From JAXLYX01 sp046351215 (GTDB taxonomy: Bacteria > Myxococcota_A > Polyangia > Polyangiales > Houyiibacteriaceae): DNA of 64,000 bases. Made by a program: the position numbers and the translations under genes. The notes beneath the pieces are model-generated. The model saw nothing but the letters and a program-made list of their open reading frames with translations, was not told the DNA's origin and searched no databases. This document shows, piece after piece, positions 30,675 to 40,601 of the stretch; position 1 is the first letter of the stretch, and each line of letters begins with the position of its first letter. Where the stretch lies: positions 124,001 through 188,000 of the forward strand of contig JAXLYX010000007.1 of assembly GCA_046351215.1 (NCBI GenBank), given 5' to 3'.

Positions 30675-33419
30675 TCATCGACGGGCCCCCTCCCGATCCC
30701 CCACCTCTCGGACCCCGGTCTTCCGGGGGCGCTCGCCCGGCGTCGGCAGTCGCCGGGCGGCGAGGTCGAGGAGGAAGGCGAGCAGTGCGAGCCCCAGCAG
30801 GGCCGCGAAGGCGTCGCGTGGGGCCTCCACGCGTCCCGAGCGGGCCTCGAACGGGGCGCGCGCCGGACCGTCGAGGGTGCCGCCCGAGAGCCGGGTCACG
30901 GACGCGAGGACCTCGCGGTCGGGCGCGAGCACCCGGTACTCGCCCGGATAGGGGCGGGAGAGGGTCGCCCGGCTCTGGGCGACGGCGCGTCCTCCCCGTC
31001 GATGGGTGGCCGCCACGACGAACGAGCCGGGCGCCTCGAGCGGGAAGCGGAGCTCGTACCGACCGGGAGCGGTGTGTCGAAGGGGCAGGGGAACGCTCGG
31101 CAGCCCGGGCACGGCCTCGCCGTCCGCCGTCTCCACCTCGGCCGTGGAGACGAGGTCGTCGAGGAACTCGTCGTCCTCGCCGATCGCGTCGACGACGACG
31201 CGCGCCTCCTCCCCGACCGTCTCGGCCGTCATCGGGAGGCGCTCGCTCCGATCCTGGCGCATGTGCTCCCGGACCAGCTGCGCGAAGAGGCGGGAGAAGC
31301 CGCTCCACGACACCCATTCGACGGCCCAGCGGTTCTTCACGTCGCTCGTGAACGCGAGCGTGGTCCCGAGGCCGACCCGCATACGGGCGAGCAGGGGCTC
31401 GCCGAGATCGGTCTCGAGGATCACCTCGGCCGGTCTCGCCCTCGGTCGCGTGGCGACGTAGCCGTGGAGGAACGGGGCGGTCGCGAAGTCGACGCCCCGG
31501 AGGAATGCCGCGGACGAGACCACCCTCGCGCGGACGAGCTCCTCCACCGCCTGGGACCGGGCGACCTGCGACGTCTCGCGGACGAAGATGCGCGGGACGG
31601 ACGACGGATCGTTCGTGAAGTAGCTCCGACCGCCGCCCTGGCTCGCGACGGTCGCGAGCAGCGAGCGGTTCACGTCGGCGCCGAGGCCGACGGTGGAGAC
31701 GGTCATCCCTTCGGCACGCATCACCTGCACGAGCTCGGCGATGCCTTCCTCCGGGCTCTGGCCGTCGGTCAGCAGGATCACGTGCTTGATGCGGGCCCGC
31801 GTGACGGAGAGATCCTGGTAGGCGAGATCGAGCGCGGGGAAGATCGCGGTCCCGCCGCGTGCCGCCATGCGACCGATGTCGCGATCGATCCCGATGCGAT
31901 TGCCGGCGCTCTGCATCCGCACGATCCGCTCCGGAGCCGCGTCGAAGCCGACGACCTCGAGGGCGTCCTCGGAGCCGAGCAGGGAGGCGGTCGCCCGGGC
32001 GGCTTCCTTCGCGAGCTCGATCTTCTGCCCGGCCATCGAGCCGCTGCGATCGATGACGAGCGCGAGGGCGAGCGTCGGTTGATCACGGCGTCGCTCCGCG
32101 TCCATGCGCACCGGGAGCAGGCGCTCCATGGCGGTGCCCTGCCATCCGCCGAGGCCGAAGCCCTGCTCGCCGCCGGCCATCAGGAATCCGCCACCGCCCT
32201 CCACGTAGCGCTCGAGCGCGGCGACCTGGCCGGGGCTCAGCGCTTCCGCGGGCACGTCCGACACGACGACGAAGTCGAAGCGCTCGAGCTCCGACGCCGC
32301 GACGGGAAAGCCGCGTGGGGTGCGGACCTCGACCTCGAGCTCGGCCGCGGAGAGGGCGCGCGCGAGGTACGACTCGTGCCCGCGCGAGCCCTCGACGTAG
32401 AGCACCGTCGGCCGTCCCGGGACCACGGCCGCGACCTCCATGCGATCGTTGCCGGGAAAGCGGTCTCCTCCCTGGACCGCGATCTCGGCCCGGTAGGTCA
32501 CCGTGCCCGGGACGCGGACGACGGATCGGAAGGTGACGACGTTCTCGCCGGGCTCGAGGTGCAGAGTGCGGACCGAATCGAGACCGTTCAGGACCTCGCC
32601 CTGGAAGAGCTCGATCCGCACGTCCGCCGCGCGCGTCGCATGGAGCTTCGTCCGGATCTCGAAGGGCGCACCGGGCGCGAGATCGTCCGGCAGCTCCACC
32701 GCCGTGACGGCGACCTCCTTCGGGGCTCCGTCGTCGAGGGAGCGCGCATGGATCTCGATTCCCTGCGCTCGGGCGCGGGCGGCGGCCGCACGCAGATCGC
32801 CCAGGGTCTCGCGGCCGTCGCTCACGATCACGACGCGCCGGAGAGTGCCGGGGACGAGCAGGCCCTGCGCGAGCTCGATCGCCTGCTCGACATCGGTCTC
32901 CTCGATCTCGGCCGTCGGCGTCGGACGCTCGAACCGTGGGAAGGGCGCGTCGGGATCGCTCGGGAGCGGCACACGCCTCGCATGGCGCGCGAACGTGACC
33001 ACCGCGACACGGGCCTCGCCCCGCGAACGGTAGGCATGCTCCACCCAGGCGCGGGCGCGCGCGAGCGCTTCGTCCGGAACCGAAGCCGAGACGTCGACGA
33101 GGTAGACGACGCTCACGTCGGTACGGGACTCGATCCGCACGGGGCGCGCGAGGGCGACCACGACGGCCGCGAGCGCGACGAGGCGGAACACCGCGGAGGC
33201 GATGCGGAGCGCCACGTGGCGCTCGACGAGAGAGCCGACCGCCGCTCCGAGGACCGGAGGCAGGGCCGCGAGGAGGAAGAGGAAGCGCGGCGCCAGCAGG
33301 GACCCGCGCAGCCCGGGGAGCGCGAAGGGCAGGCTCTCGCGCGAGGCCCAGGGGGCGATCGCGAGCGCGACGATTGCCCCGAGGACGAGCGGCCACGCGC
33401 TCCGCACGAGGCGCCTCAT
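30675..33419 (-). CDS. Membrane protein with two VWA domains and a GATase-like fold (cassette B)
   Basis: 914 residues. Three membrane helices lie near the N-terminus and one near the C-terminus (LLGLALLAFLLDLA). The first VWA domain has MIDAS DVSAS; a GATase-like region follows (VLYVEGSRGHES, GGGGFLMAGGEQGF) and the second VWA domain has MIDAS DRSGS with VILLTDGQSPEEG. Both MIDAS sites are intact, so the protein can hold two metal ions. The ATG at 33419 overlaps the preceding stop as ATGA. It is the last gene of cassette B and has no counterpart of this double form in cassette A. Confidence 0.85.
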   Translation of the reverse strand: MRRLVRSAWPLVLGAIVALAIAPWASRESLPFALPGLRGSLLAPRFLFLLAALPPVLGAAVGSLVERHVALRIASAVFRLVALAAVVVALARPVRIESRTDVSVVYLVDVSASVPDEALARARAWVEHAYRSRGEARVAVVTFARHARRVPLPSDPDAPFPRFERPTPTAEIEETDVEQAIELAQGLLVPGTLRRVVIVSDGRETLGDLRAAAARARAQGIEIHARSLDDGAPKEVAVTAVELPDDLAPGAPFEIRTKLHATRAADVRIELFQGEVLNGLDSVRTLHLEPGENVVTFRSVVRVPGTVTYRAEIAVQGGDRFPGNDRMEVAAVVPGRPTVLYVEGSRGHESYLARALSAAELEVEVRTPRGFPVAASELERFDFVVVSDVPAEALSPGQVAALERYVEGGGGFLMAGGEQGFGLGGWQGTAMERLLPVRMDAERRRDQPTLALALVIDRSGSMAGQKIELAKEAARATASLLGSEDALEVVGFDAAPERIVRMQSAGNRIGIDRDIGRMAARGGTAIFPALDLAYQDLSVTRARIKHVILLTDGQSPEEGIAELVQVMRAEGMTVSTVGLGADVNRSLLATVASQGGGRSYFTNDPSSVPRIFVRETSQVARSQAVEELVRARVVSSAAFLRGVDFATAPFLHGYVATRPRARPAEVILETDLGEPLLARMRVGLGTTLAFTSDVKNRWAVEWVSWSGFSRLFAQLVREHMRQDRSERLPMTAETVGEEARVVVDAIGEDDEFLDDLVSTAEVETADGEAVPGLPSVPLPLRHTAPGRYELRFPLEAPGSFVVAATHRRGGRAVAQSRATLSRPYPGEYRVLAPDREVLASVTRLSGGTLDGPARAPFEARSGRVEAPRDAFAALLGLALLAFLLDLAARRLPTPGERPRKTGVREVGDREGARR

Positions 33420-35296
33420 ACGGTCCACCTCCGATGGTGCGCGACCCACTCGAAGAGGAGGAGCGCGAAGGCGAGCCCCGCGAGCCACCGCCAGGGCAGG
33501 CCTCCGAGGGATGCGGCGCGCACACGCGCAGTCGGTACCTCGGCGGCGTGGACGCCCGGGAGCGCGGATGGCGAGATCCAGCTCTCCTCGGGCGATGCGA
33601 GGTTCGCGGCGATCCGCAGCGCCTCGCGTCCGGCACGCAGGCGGTGCAGGCCCGATTCGACGGGCACGAAGACCACCCGGCCCTCCTGCACGGGGGCGGA
33701 GAACGTCGCGCCCGAGGGGCTCTGCACCGTCACGGCTTCCGCCGAGCCGGCGATGGGCACACGCGCGACGACGCCCGTCTCGTAGCCCGAGGCGAAGTCG
33801 CCTCCGCGATCCGTGAAGTCCTCGATCGCCCGGAGGAGGAGCATCGGCCAGGCGGCCCGCAGCGGGAGGTCGCTCGCGCGCGGGTCGAAGGCGAGGGCGA
33901 GGAAGGGCTGACCGTCGCGCGTGCCGCGGAGCAGGAGCGGGCATCGGGGATCGGCGCCGAGGATCCGGTCTCCCGGCGCGGGGCGGATCACCGGTGCCTC
34001 CGCGACGTTGACGTCGTCGAGCGCCGCATAGCGGAGCAATCGCTCGCTCCGTTCGACGCGCTCGAAGTACGGTCGCTCGCAGGTGCCCCCGAGCTCGAAG
34101 GGCCGATACCGCTCGGCCCCGATCGGATGCAGGTAGATCGCGGGCCGGCCCGGGGCCTCCGGAGGCACGAAGGAATCGAAGACGATCACGTCGTGGGCTC
34201 GGGCCCGGCTCGGATCGTATCGCGTCGGATCCGTCGTCTCGATCAGGAGGTGCTCGTCGAGGAGCAGCGCAGCCTCGAGGTAGAGGTCGTCCCGGGTCAC
34301 GGCGAGGACGCGGACCTTCGCGCGCGGCGGCAGGAGCGCGTGCGCGACGTCGTCGACGGAGAGGACGTCCGGGCGGCCATCGACCGGACGGATCCGCGCC
34401 TCGAGGGCGGAGTCGACGCCGGAGACGGCCCGGAGGATCCGCGAGGCCCGGCCACGCGCGGGCACCGCGAGCCGCGAGACGTCGAGGGCACGTCCATCGC
34501 CGGAGAGGACGAGCTCGACCGTCCGCTCGACGTCGGACGGGTTCTCGAGCTCGACGAGGACCTCGGACTCGGTGCGATCCACGGGATGCCGTCTCGCGGC
34601 GAACGTGGCGATGGCGACGTTGTCCCCCGCTCGGCCGACGCGCAGCTGCGCGACGCGCGTCCCGCGCCGGAGCCTCGCGAACAGGTCGGGCGAGGGACGC
34701 GAGGCCCCATCGGTGACGAGGAGGACCTCGGGGCGCTCGGCGTCCGCGAGGAGATCGGCGGCGAGGCGGAGCGCGTGCCCGAGATCCTCGTGGACGGCGA
34801 GGGGGCGGACGGCATCGAGCGCCGCGAGCAGGGTGCTCTCGTCGTCCGTGCAGGGCGCGAGCGGTGTCGCACGGTGATCCACGGCCACGAGGCAGAGGCG
34901 GTCCCCTCCGCCGAGCGCCCGCACGTAGCGACGGACGGAGTCCTTGGCGCGCTCGAGCCGGCTCGGCCGGACGTCGGTCGCGCCCATCGAGGCCGAGCGA
35001 TCGAGGAGGATCACGGTGGTACGCCCCGTCCGAGGACCGGCGGTCTTCCGCGGATCGCCGAGCGCCATTCCGAGCGAGACGACGATGGCGAGCGCGAGCA
35101 GGAGCGAGAGGACCCGGATCCTCCGCGAGAGCCAGGCCGACGCGCGGCGCTCGGCCCGGATCGCCTCGAAGAGCTCGAGATGGGGCACGACGACCGTGCG
35201 TCTCCGAGGACGCAGGAGGTAGAGGGCGAGGGTCGCCACGACGCTCGCGCCGAGCACCGCCGACAGCTCCCATGCTCCGAGGCCGAGCCACTCCAT
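33416..35296 (-). CDS. BatA-type membrane protein with VWA domain (cassette B)
   Basis: 626 residues. BatA-like N-terminus (membrane helix about 8-28, basic stretch RPRRRTVVVPHLELF, second helix about 60-80), then a VWA domain with intact MIDAS DRSAS and VLLVTDGAS. A beta-rich region with GATase-like features follows, and a final helix near the end (LAGLAFALLLFEWV). It corresponds to the gene at 8062-10068 in cassette A. It sits 4 bp after DUF58 and overlaps the double-VWA gene by ATGA. Confidence 0.85.
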   Translation of the reverse strand: MEWLGLGAWELSAVLGASVVATLALYLLRPRRRTVVVPHLELFEAIRAERRASAWLSRRIRVLSLLLALAIVVSLGMALGDPRKTAGPRTGRTTVILLDRSASMGATDVRPSRLERAKDSVRRYVRALGGGDRLCLVAVDHRATPLAPCTDDESTLLAALDAVRPLAVHEDLGHALRLAADLLADAERPEVLLVTDGASRPSPDLFARLRRGTRVAQLRVGRAGDNVAIATFAARRHPVDRTESEVLVELENPSDVERTVELVLSGDGRALDVSRLAVPARGRASRILRAVSGVDSALEARIRPVDGRPDVLSVDDVAHALLPPRAKVRVLAVTRDDLYLEAALLLDEHLLIETTDPTRYDPSRARAHDVIVFDSFVPPEAPGRPAIYLHPIGAERYRPFELGGTCERPYFERVERSERLLRYAALDDVNVAEAPVIRPAPGDRILGADPRCPLLLRGTRDGQPFLALAFDPRASDLPLRAAWPMLLLRAIEDFTDRGGDFASGYETGVVARVPIAGSAEAVTVQSPSGATFSAPVQEGRVVFVPVESGLHRLRAGREALRIAANLASPEESWISPSALPGVHAAEVPTARVRAASLGGLPWRWLAGLAFALLLFEWVAHHRRWTV

Positions 35297-35300
35297 CGGA

Positions 35301-36212
35301 TCAGCCGAAGAGGCCCTCCTTCACGAGCAGTCCGAGCACGGCGTCTTCGAGCGGCGCGTGGACCTCCACGGTGTGGTGCGCCACCCGCTTCTCGCGGCAG
35401 TGGCGGGCGAGGGCCTCGCGCGCGCCCAGCAGGGCCGTGCGGTGGCGCGCGAGGAGCGCCGGCGTGATGGTCACGTCGAGGACGTCGCGCGTCTCGGAGT
35501 CTTCGAGGCGGAGATCCCCGACGAGGGGAGGCGCGAGCTCGTCCCGATCGACCAGGTGGACGACGTGCGTCTCGAAGCCCGCGTGCCGGAGCCGGTCGAT
35601 GGCCGAGGCCGCGCCCTTCGCGTCGAAGAAGTCCGAGACCAGCACGACGAGCCCGCGGCGCCGCGTCTCCGCGACGAACGCGCGGACCGCCGTCTCGAGG
35701 TCCGTGCGCCCATGCGCATCGACGGCCCCGAGGAACTCGAGGACGCGCAGGATCTGCCGCTTGCCGCGCAACGGAGGCAGGCGACCGTCGATCGCGTCAC
35801 GGAGGATCGTGATCGACACCCGATCGAGACGCGAGAGTCCGACGTACGCGAAGGCTGCCACGAGCCGACGTGCGAGCTCGAGCTTCGTCGGATCGCCGAG
35901 CCCCATCGAACCCGAGGCGTCGAGCAGGAGATGGACGGAGAGGTCCTCTTCCTGCTCGTAGAGCCGGACGAGCAGCTTCCGCGTGCGCTGGAAGACGGCG
36001 AAGTCGACGGAGCGGAAGTCGTCGCCCGGGACGTAGGGGCGATGGTCGGCGAAGCTCATCCCGCTCCCGGTGCGACGCGAGCGCCTCTCGGCGCGCATCC
36101 GTCCCGCGTGGATGCGTCGGGCCACGAGCGCGAGCGCCTCGAGACGCTTCGCGAACGTCGCGTCGAAGGGGACGTCGGCGACCCGGCCCTCCTCTCGCGG
36201 TGCCGTCGTCAC
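35301..36212 (-). CDS. DUF58 / VWA-like protein (cassette B)
   Basis: 303 residues, soluble. The DUF58 core is FADHRPYVPGDDFRSVDFAV; the VWA-like part has MIDAS DASGS and VVLVSDFFDAKG. The start is a GTG that overlaps the MoxR stop as GTGA. It is the equivalent of the gene at 10069-10956. Confidence 0.88.
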   Translation of the reverse strand: MTTAPREEGRVADVPFDATFAKRLEALALVARRIHAGRMRAERRSRRTGSGMSFADHRPYVPGDDFRSVDFAVFQRTRKLLVRLYEQEEDLSVHLLLDASGSMGLGDPTKLELARRLVAAFAYVGLSRLDRVSITILRDAIDGRLPPLRGKRQILRVLEFLGAVDAHGRTDLETAVRAFVAETRRRGLVVLVSDFFDAKGAASAIDRLRHAGFETHVVHLVDRDELAPPLVGDLRLEDSETRDVLDVTITPALLARHRTALLGAREALARHCREKRVAHHTVEVHAPLEDAVLGLLVKEGLFG

Positions 36213-37216
36213 TTGCCCTTCGGCGCCTCCTTCACCCGCTCGAGGACCTCGTCGATCAGGCGATCGCGCTCGATACCCTCGGCTTCACCCTCGAAGCTCA
36301 GGATGAGGCGATGGCGCAGGGCCGGCTTCGCCGCCCAGCGCACGTCGTCGACGCCGGCGGCGAAGCGCCCCGAGACGAGCGCCTTGACCTTCGCGGCGAG
36401 CAGGAGGGACTGCGCGCCGCGAGGGCTCGCGCCGTAGCGCACGAAGCGTCGGACCCCCTCGGGCGCGTCGGGCCGGTCCGGATGCGTCGCCTCGAGGACG
36501 CGGATCGCGTAGTCCTTCACGTGGTGCGGGACGGGCACCTCGCGGACGATCGCGCGCATGGCGAGGATGCGCTCCGCGCCGAGCACGGGCCCGACGTGCG
36601 CGTCCACCTGGCCCGTCGTGCGATCGAGGATGGCGTGGAGCTCGTCGCGCGTGGGGAAGGGCACGACGAGCTTGAAGAGGAAGCGATCGAGCTGGGCCTC
36701 GGGCAAGGGATAGGTCCCCTCCATCTCGAGGGGGTTCTGCGTCGCGAGCACGACGTAGGGGTCGGGCAGCACGTGCGTCTGGTTCGAGATCGTGACGGAT
36801 CGCTCCTGCATCGCCTCGAGCAGCGCGCTCTGGGTCTTCGGGGTCGCCCGGTTGATCTCGTCCGCGAGCAGGACGTGCGCGAACACGGGGCCCTTCCGGA
36901 ATTCGAGCGAATAGCGGCCGTCCGGGCCCTCGTTCAACACGTGGGTCCCGAGGATGTCGGAGGGCATCAGGTCCGGGGTGAACTGGATGCGCGAGAAGCC
37001 GAGCGAGAGCGCCTCGGCGAGGCTGCGCACGAGCTGCGTCTTGCCGAGGCCGGGGACGCCTTCGAGCAGCACGTGCCCGCCGGCGAAGAGCGCCGTCGCC
37101 ACGCCTTCGACGACGGCGTCCTGTCCGACGATCACGCGCGCGATCGCCTCACGCATCCTCCGGACGTCGTCGCGGAATCCCGCGACTCGTTCCTCCACGC
37201 TCTTCGGCTCGCTCAT
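36209..37216 (-). CDS. MoxR-family AAA+ ATPase (cassette B)
   Basis: 335 residues. Walker A GVPGLGKT, Walker B VLLADEINR, and LATQNPLEMEGTYPLPEAQ, all as expected for an active MoxR ATPase. ATGA overlap with the DUF4175-like gene before it and GTGA with DUF58 after it. Distinct from the cassette A copy in the Walker A (GLGKT against GLAKT) and the C-terminal lid. Confidence 0.93.
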   Translation of the reverse strand: MSEPKSVEERVAGFRDDVRRMREAIARVIVGQDAVVEGVATALFAGGHVLLEGVPGLGKTQLVRSLAEALSLGFSRIQFTPDLMPSDILGTHVLNEGPDGRYSLEFRKGPVFAHVLLADEINRATPKTQSALLEAMQERSVTISNQTHVLPDPYVVLATQNPLEMEGTYPLPEAQLDRFLFKLVVPFPTRDELHAILDRTTGQVDAHVGPVLGAERILAMRAIVREVPVPHHVKDYAIRVLEATHPDRPDAPEGVRRFVRYGASPRGAQSLLLAAKVKALVSGRFAAGVDDVRWAAKPALRHRLILSFEGEAEGIERDRLIDEVLERVKEAPKGK

Positions 37217-39285
37217 TCGTCCCCTGCCTCCCGTGGCCTGATCATCTGGAAGTACCGTCGCACGTAGTAGCGGTAGCCGGGCGGGATCCGATCGCGGCGG
37301 AGGATCTCCTCGGCGTGCCCGGCATAGTCCGCGAAGACGGGCCGATACCCGGCGCCCACGAACCCGCGGCTCGCGGCGCCGAGGATCACCTCGCTGCGCG
37401 AGGCGCCGCCGCGCTCCTCGCCGACGACCTGCGAGACGCGGCCTTCGCCCTCGGAGCCCGTGGGATCCGCGAGCTGCGAGGGAGCGTGCTCGTCCCCGTG
37501 GCGTCCGCGTCCCGCGCCCGTGCTGGAGCCTCCGCCCGACGGGCTCGTACCGCGTGCGCCGGCCCCTGGGATCTCGAGCGTCGCGCCCCCGCCACCGCGT
37601 CCGCCGAGCTCGAGCACGAGCTCCTGCGACGCCCCTCCGGGCTCGGAGCCGCTCGAGGGTCGCCCCCCCTGCGCCGCGCCGCCCGTGCCCGCGGCGCCAC
37701 CGGCTCCTGCCGTGCCAGCGGAGCCCTCGGTCCCCGCCCCTGCGCCCTCGGAGCCCGGAGAGCCGCCGCTCTGCCCCGCGCCGGTGCCTTCGGTGCCCGA
37801 CCCACCGCCGCTTCCTTCGCCGGGGCCGCGGAGGGTGACGCGCTGCCCGCCGCCTTCCTCGCCCCCGGCACGGAGGACGAAGCGCTGCATCGGATCCTCG
37901 CCGCTCCCGTCGCCGCTACCGTTCGCGTCGCCGCCCTCGGCCTCGCGCTCCCGCTGACGTCGGAGCATCTCGCGGAGCTGCTCGAGCTGACGCTCGAGCT
38001 CCTGCCGCATCGCCTCCGAACGCTGCGGCTCCGCCATGCGATTCAGGTCCTCGGCCGCGCGATCCATCCCCGACGCGGCCTCGCTCGCTCCTCCCTCGCC
38101 CCCCATCGATCGCGCGGCCTCGTCGAGGTCGCGGCGGAGGCGCTCGAGCTCCCGCCTTCGCTCGGCCAGCTCGCCGTTCTCCCGCTCGAGACGCTCGAGC
38201 TCGCGTCGGCGGCGCTCGAGCAGGCTCTCTTCCTGGCGATCGAGCCCTGCCTCGCGCTGACGGCGGAGCAGCGACTCCACCTCGCGACGGCGACGCTCGA
38301 GCTCGGCGTTCCGCGCGGCATCGTCCTCGTCGCGTGCGGCGCGGGCGAGATCCCGTCTCAACGCCTCGAGCGCCGCGCGATCGGGGGGAGCCTCGCGCAG
38401 CTGGTCCGCGAGGCTCCGGGCCGCCCCGGCGGCACGAGCGGCGTCTCCCTCGCTCAGGGCCTCGGCCAGCTCCGCGCCGAGGGGAGACGCACGGCCCATC
38501 CTCCGACCGAGTGCGCCCAGGTCCTCCGCGACGTCGCGCGCCCTCGACGCGTCCCCGGCCTCGAGCGAGCGCGAGAGCGCGCCGATCCGACGCATGGCCT
38601 CCTCGCGCGCGATGCGTCCCTCCGCGACGTCGAGCAGGAGCTGGTTGTACGCCCCGACGAGCCGACGGGTCTCCTCGTCCATCGGTCCGCGGAGCCGCGC
38701 CTCGGAATCGGCCCGCAGCGCTTCGCTGCTCTCGCGATCGAGGCGCACGGGCACGAGCACGCGAGCCGTGGCGGCGGCGGGTCGCTCGGGTTCCGGACGC
38801 GGCACCGCGAGGACGACGAGGAGGGAGAGCGCGAACGCGAGCGACGCGGCCACGAGCCAGGGGGGCCGCGTGAATCGATCGAGCGCGCCGGGATCGACCC
38901 CGCCGGCGAGACGCTCGGCGTCCGCGATCGCCGCACGACCGAAGCCCGAAAGGGGGGCCTGCCGAGCGAGCTCGTAGGCCGACGCGAGCCGCCCCTCGAG
39001 ACCGCACGCTCGGTCGAGATCGACGAGGAGCTCGAGGGGAGCTACGCGTCGCACCGCGACGAACCCGAGCGCTCCGAGGAGGGCGACGAGCGGGGCCGCG
39101 CCGAGCCAGGCGTCCAAAGGCATCGAGGCGACGCGGACCGAGCGGACGAGGGTCGCGCCGAGCGAGAGGAGCGTGGCGACGCCGAGGGCCCACGGCAGGG
39201 CACGGACGGCGCGCGTGGCTCGACGGCGACGCGAAGCGCGGCGCAGGAGCGCGTCGATCCGTGGAGTGCCGACGATGCCTTCCAT
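37213..39285 (-). CDS. DUF4175-like membrane coiled-coil protein (cassette B)
   Basis: 690 residues. Three membrane helices (about 28-48, 57-77 and 137-157) are followed by a long Arg/Glu/Ala-rich coiled coil (about 190-430), then a low-complexity Gly/Ser/Thr/Ala region (about 450-610), and an end with PPGYRYYVRRYFQMIRP. It lacks the periplasmic beta-rich region of the cassette A protein and is 300 residues shorter, but membrane plan, coiled coil and C-terminus agree. GGAAGG precedes the ATG at 39285. First gene of cassette B; moeA ends 50 bp upstream on the same strand. Confidence 0.72.
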   Translation of the reverse strand: MEGIVGTPRIDALLRRASRRRRATRAVRALPWALGVATLLSLGATLVRSVRVASMPLDAWLGAAPLVALLGALGFVAVRRVAPLELLVDLDRACGLEGRLASAYELARQAPLSGFGRAAIADAERLAGGVDPGALDRFTRPPWLVAASLAFALSLLVVLAVPRPEPERPAAATARVLVPVRLDRESSEALRADSEARLRGPMDEETRRLVGAYNQLLLDVAEGRIAREEAMRRIGALSRSLEAGDASRARDVAEDLGALGRRMGRASPLGAELAEALSEGDAARAAGAARSLADQLREAPPDRAALEALRRDLARAARDEDDAARNAELERRRREVESLLRRQREAGLDRQEESLLERRRRELERLERENGELAERRRELERLRRDLDEAARSMGGEGGASEAASGMDRAAEDLNRMAEPQRSEAMRQELERQLEQLREMLRRQREREAEGGDANGSGDGSGEDPMQRFVLRAGGEEGGGQRVTLRGPGEGSGGGSGTEGTGAGQSGGSPGSEGAGAGTEGSAGTAGAGGAAGTGGAAQGGRPSSGSEPGGASQELVLELGGRGGGGATLEIPGAGARGTSPSGGGSSTGAGRGRHGDEHAPSQLADPTGSEGEGRVSQVVGEERGGASRSEVILGAASRGFVGAGYRPVFADYAGHAEEILRRDRIPPGYRYYVRRYFQMIRPREAGDE

Positions 39286-39335
39286 CCCATCCTTCCGACG
39301 CCCGAGGGGCGGGGCCGGTTCCGTGCCGCGAGAGA

Positions 39336-40574
39336 TCAGGGGAGGGGGCTGGTCTCGCTCCCGGCCCCGCCACCGAGGGGAAGGGCGAGGAGCGAATCCC
39401 CCCGGGCGACCGTCGCCACGTCGCCCGGGAAATAGACGAGCGCATCGACGGCGGCGATCGAGGGCAGCGACCCCGAGCCCTGGAGCGCGTGGAGCGTCGC
39501 CTCGATCCGCTGCGGGCCGCGCGCGAGCCGCGCCCGGGCGAGCTCGGGCCGACCGGGCTTGCGCCGATGATCGTGCGCGAGGACGACGCGAAGGGCCTCG
39601 GGATGCGGTCGCGGATCGCCGAGCATGAGGCGCAGCCCCGGCCGTACGAAGAGCTCGAACCCGACGAGGGCGCTGACCGGATTGCCGGGGAGACCGACCA
39701 CCGGGACGTCCCCGGCGACGCCGAACGCCACGGGTTTCCCGGGCTTCATCGCGACCTTCCAGAACCCGATTTCGATGCCTGCGCGCTTCATCCCGTCCTG
39801 CACCACGTCGTAGTCGCCGACCGACACGCCGCCCGTGGAGAGCACCACGTCGGCGCGCAGCGCCTCGCGGAAGCGAGCCTCGACCTCCTCGACGACGTCC
39901 GGCGCGATCGGGAGGATCCGCGGGATCCCGCCGGCCGACTCGACGAGGGCGGCGAGCTGGTAGGCGTTCGAGTTCACGATCTCGCCGGGGCCGAGGGGCT
40001 CGCCGAGATCGCGGAGCTCGTCTCCGGTGGAGACGATCGCCACGATGGGCCGCCGGTGCACGGAGACCGTCGCATGGCCCTGACTCGCGAGAAGCCCGAT
40101 CTCGCCCGGCCCGATGCGCTGCCCGGCGTCGAGCAGGACCTGGCCTCGGGCCGCGTCCGAGCCGCGCGCGCGCACGTGATGCCCCGCCTTCGACGCGAAT
40201 CGGATCGCCACGACGTCGCCCTCTCGGTGGGTGTCTTCCTGCATCACGATCGCGTCGGCGCCGGCGGGCATGGGCGCGCCGGTGAAGATCCGGCAGGCCC
40301 GACCGGGCGCGAGCGGCTCGGGGAGAGGGCCGCCCGCGCGGCTCTCGCCGACGACGGGGAGGCGCACCGGGCTCGACTCGGAAGCGCACGCGACGTCCTC
40401 GCTCCGGACCGCGTAGCCGTCCATCGCGCTGTTGTCGAAGGCAGGGGAGTCCCAGCGCGCGTGCAGCGCCTCGGCCAGATGGAGCCCGCGCGCCTCGAGC
40501 AGCGGCAGCCGCACCGCCGAGAGCGGCTGGAACGACGGGAGCAGCGCCGTGAGCGCCTCGCCGATGGTCTTCAT
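39336..40574 (-). CDS. moeA: Molybdopterin molybdenumtransferase
   Basis: 412 residues. MoeA inserts molybdate into adenylylated molybdopterin, the last step of molybdenum cofactor synthesis. Motifs: FDNSAMDGYAV, IFTGAPMPAGADAIVMQED, STGGVSVGDYD and GLPGNPVSALV. It lies 27 bp after the lytic transglycosylase gene and 50 bp before cassette B, all on the minus strand, so it may be co-transcribed with a MoxR/VWA system. No other moa/mob gene is nearby. Confidence 0.95.
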   Translation of the reverse strand: MKTIGEALTALLPSFQPLSAVRLPLLEARGLHLAEALHARWDSPAFDNSAMDGYAVRSEDVACASESSPVRLPVVGESRAGGPLPEPLAPGRACRIFTGAPMPAGADAIVMQEDTHREGDVVAIRFASKAGHHVRARGSDAARGQVLLDAGQRIGPGEIGLLASQGHATVSVHRRPIVAIVSTGDELRDLGEPLGPGEIVNSNAYQLAALVESAGGIPRILPIAPDVVEEVEARFREALRADVVLSTGGVSVGDYDVVQDGMKRAGIEIGFWKVAMKPGKPVAFGVAGDVPVVGLPGNPVSALVGFELFVRPGLRLMLGDPRPHPEALRVVLAHDHRRKPGRPELARARLARGPQRIEATLHALQGSGSLPSIAAVDALVYFPGDVATVARGDSLLALPLGGGAGSETSPLP

Positions 40575-40601
40575 GCCGCGAGGCTAGCAGGTCACCGGGT
40601 T

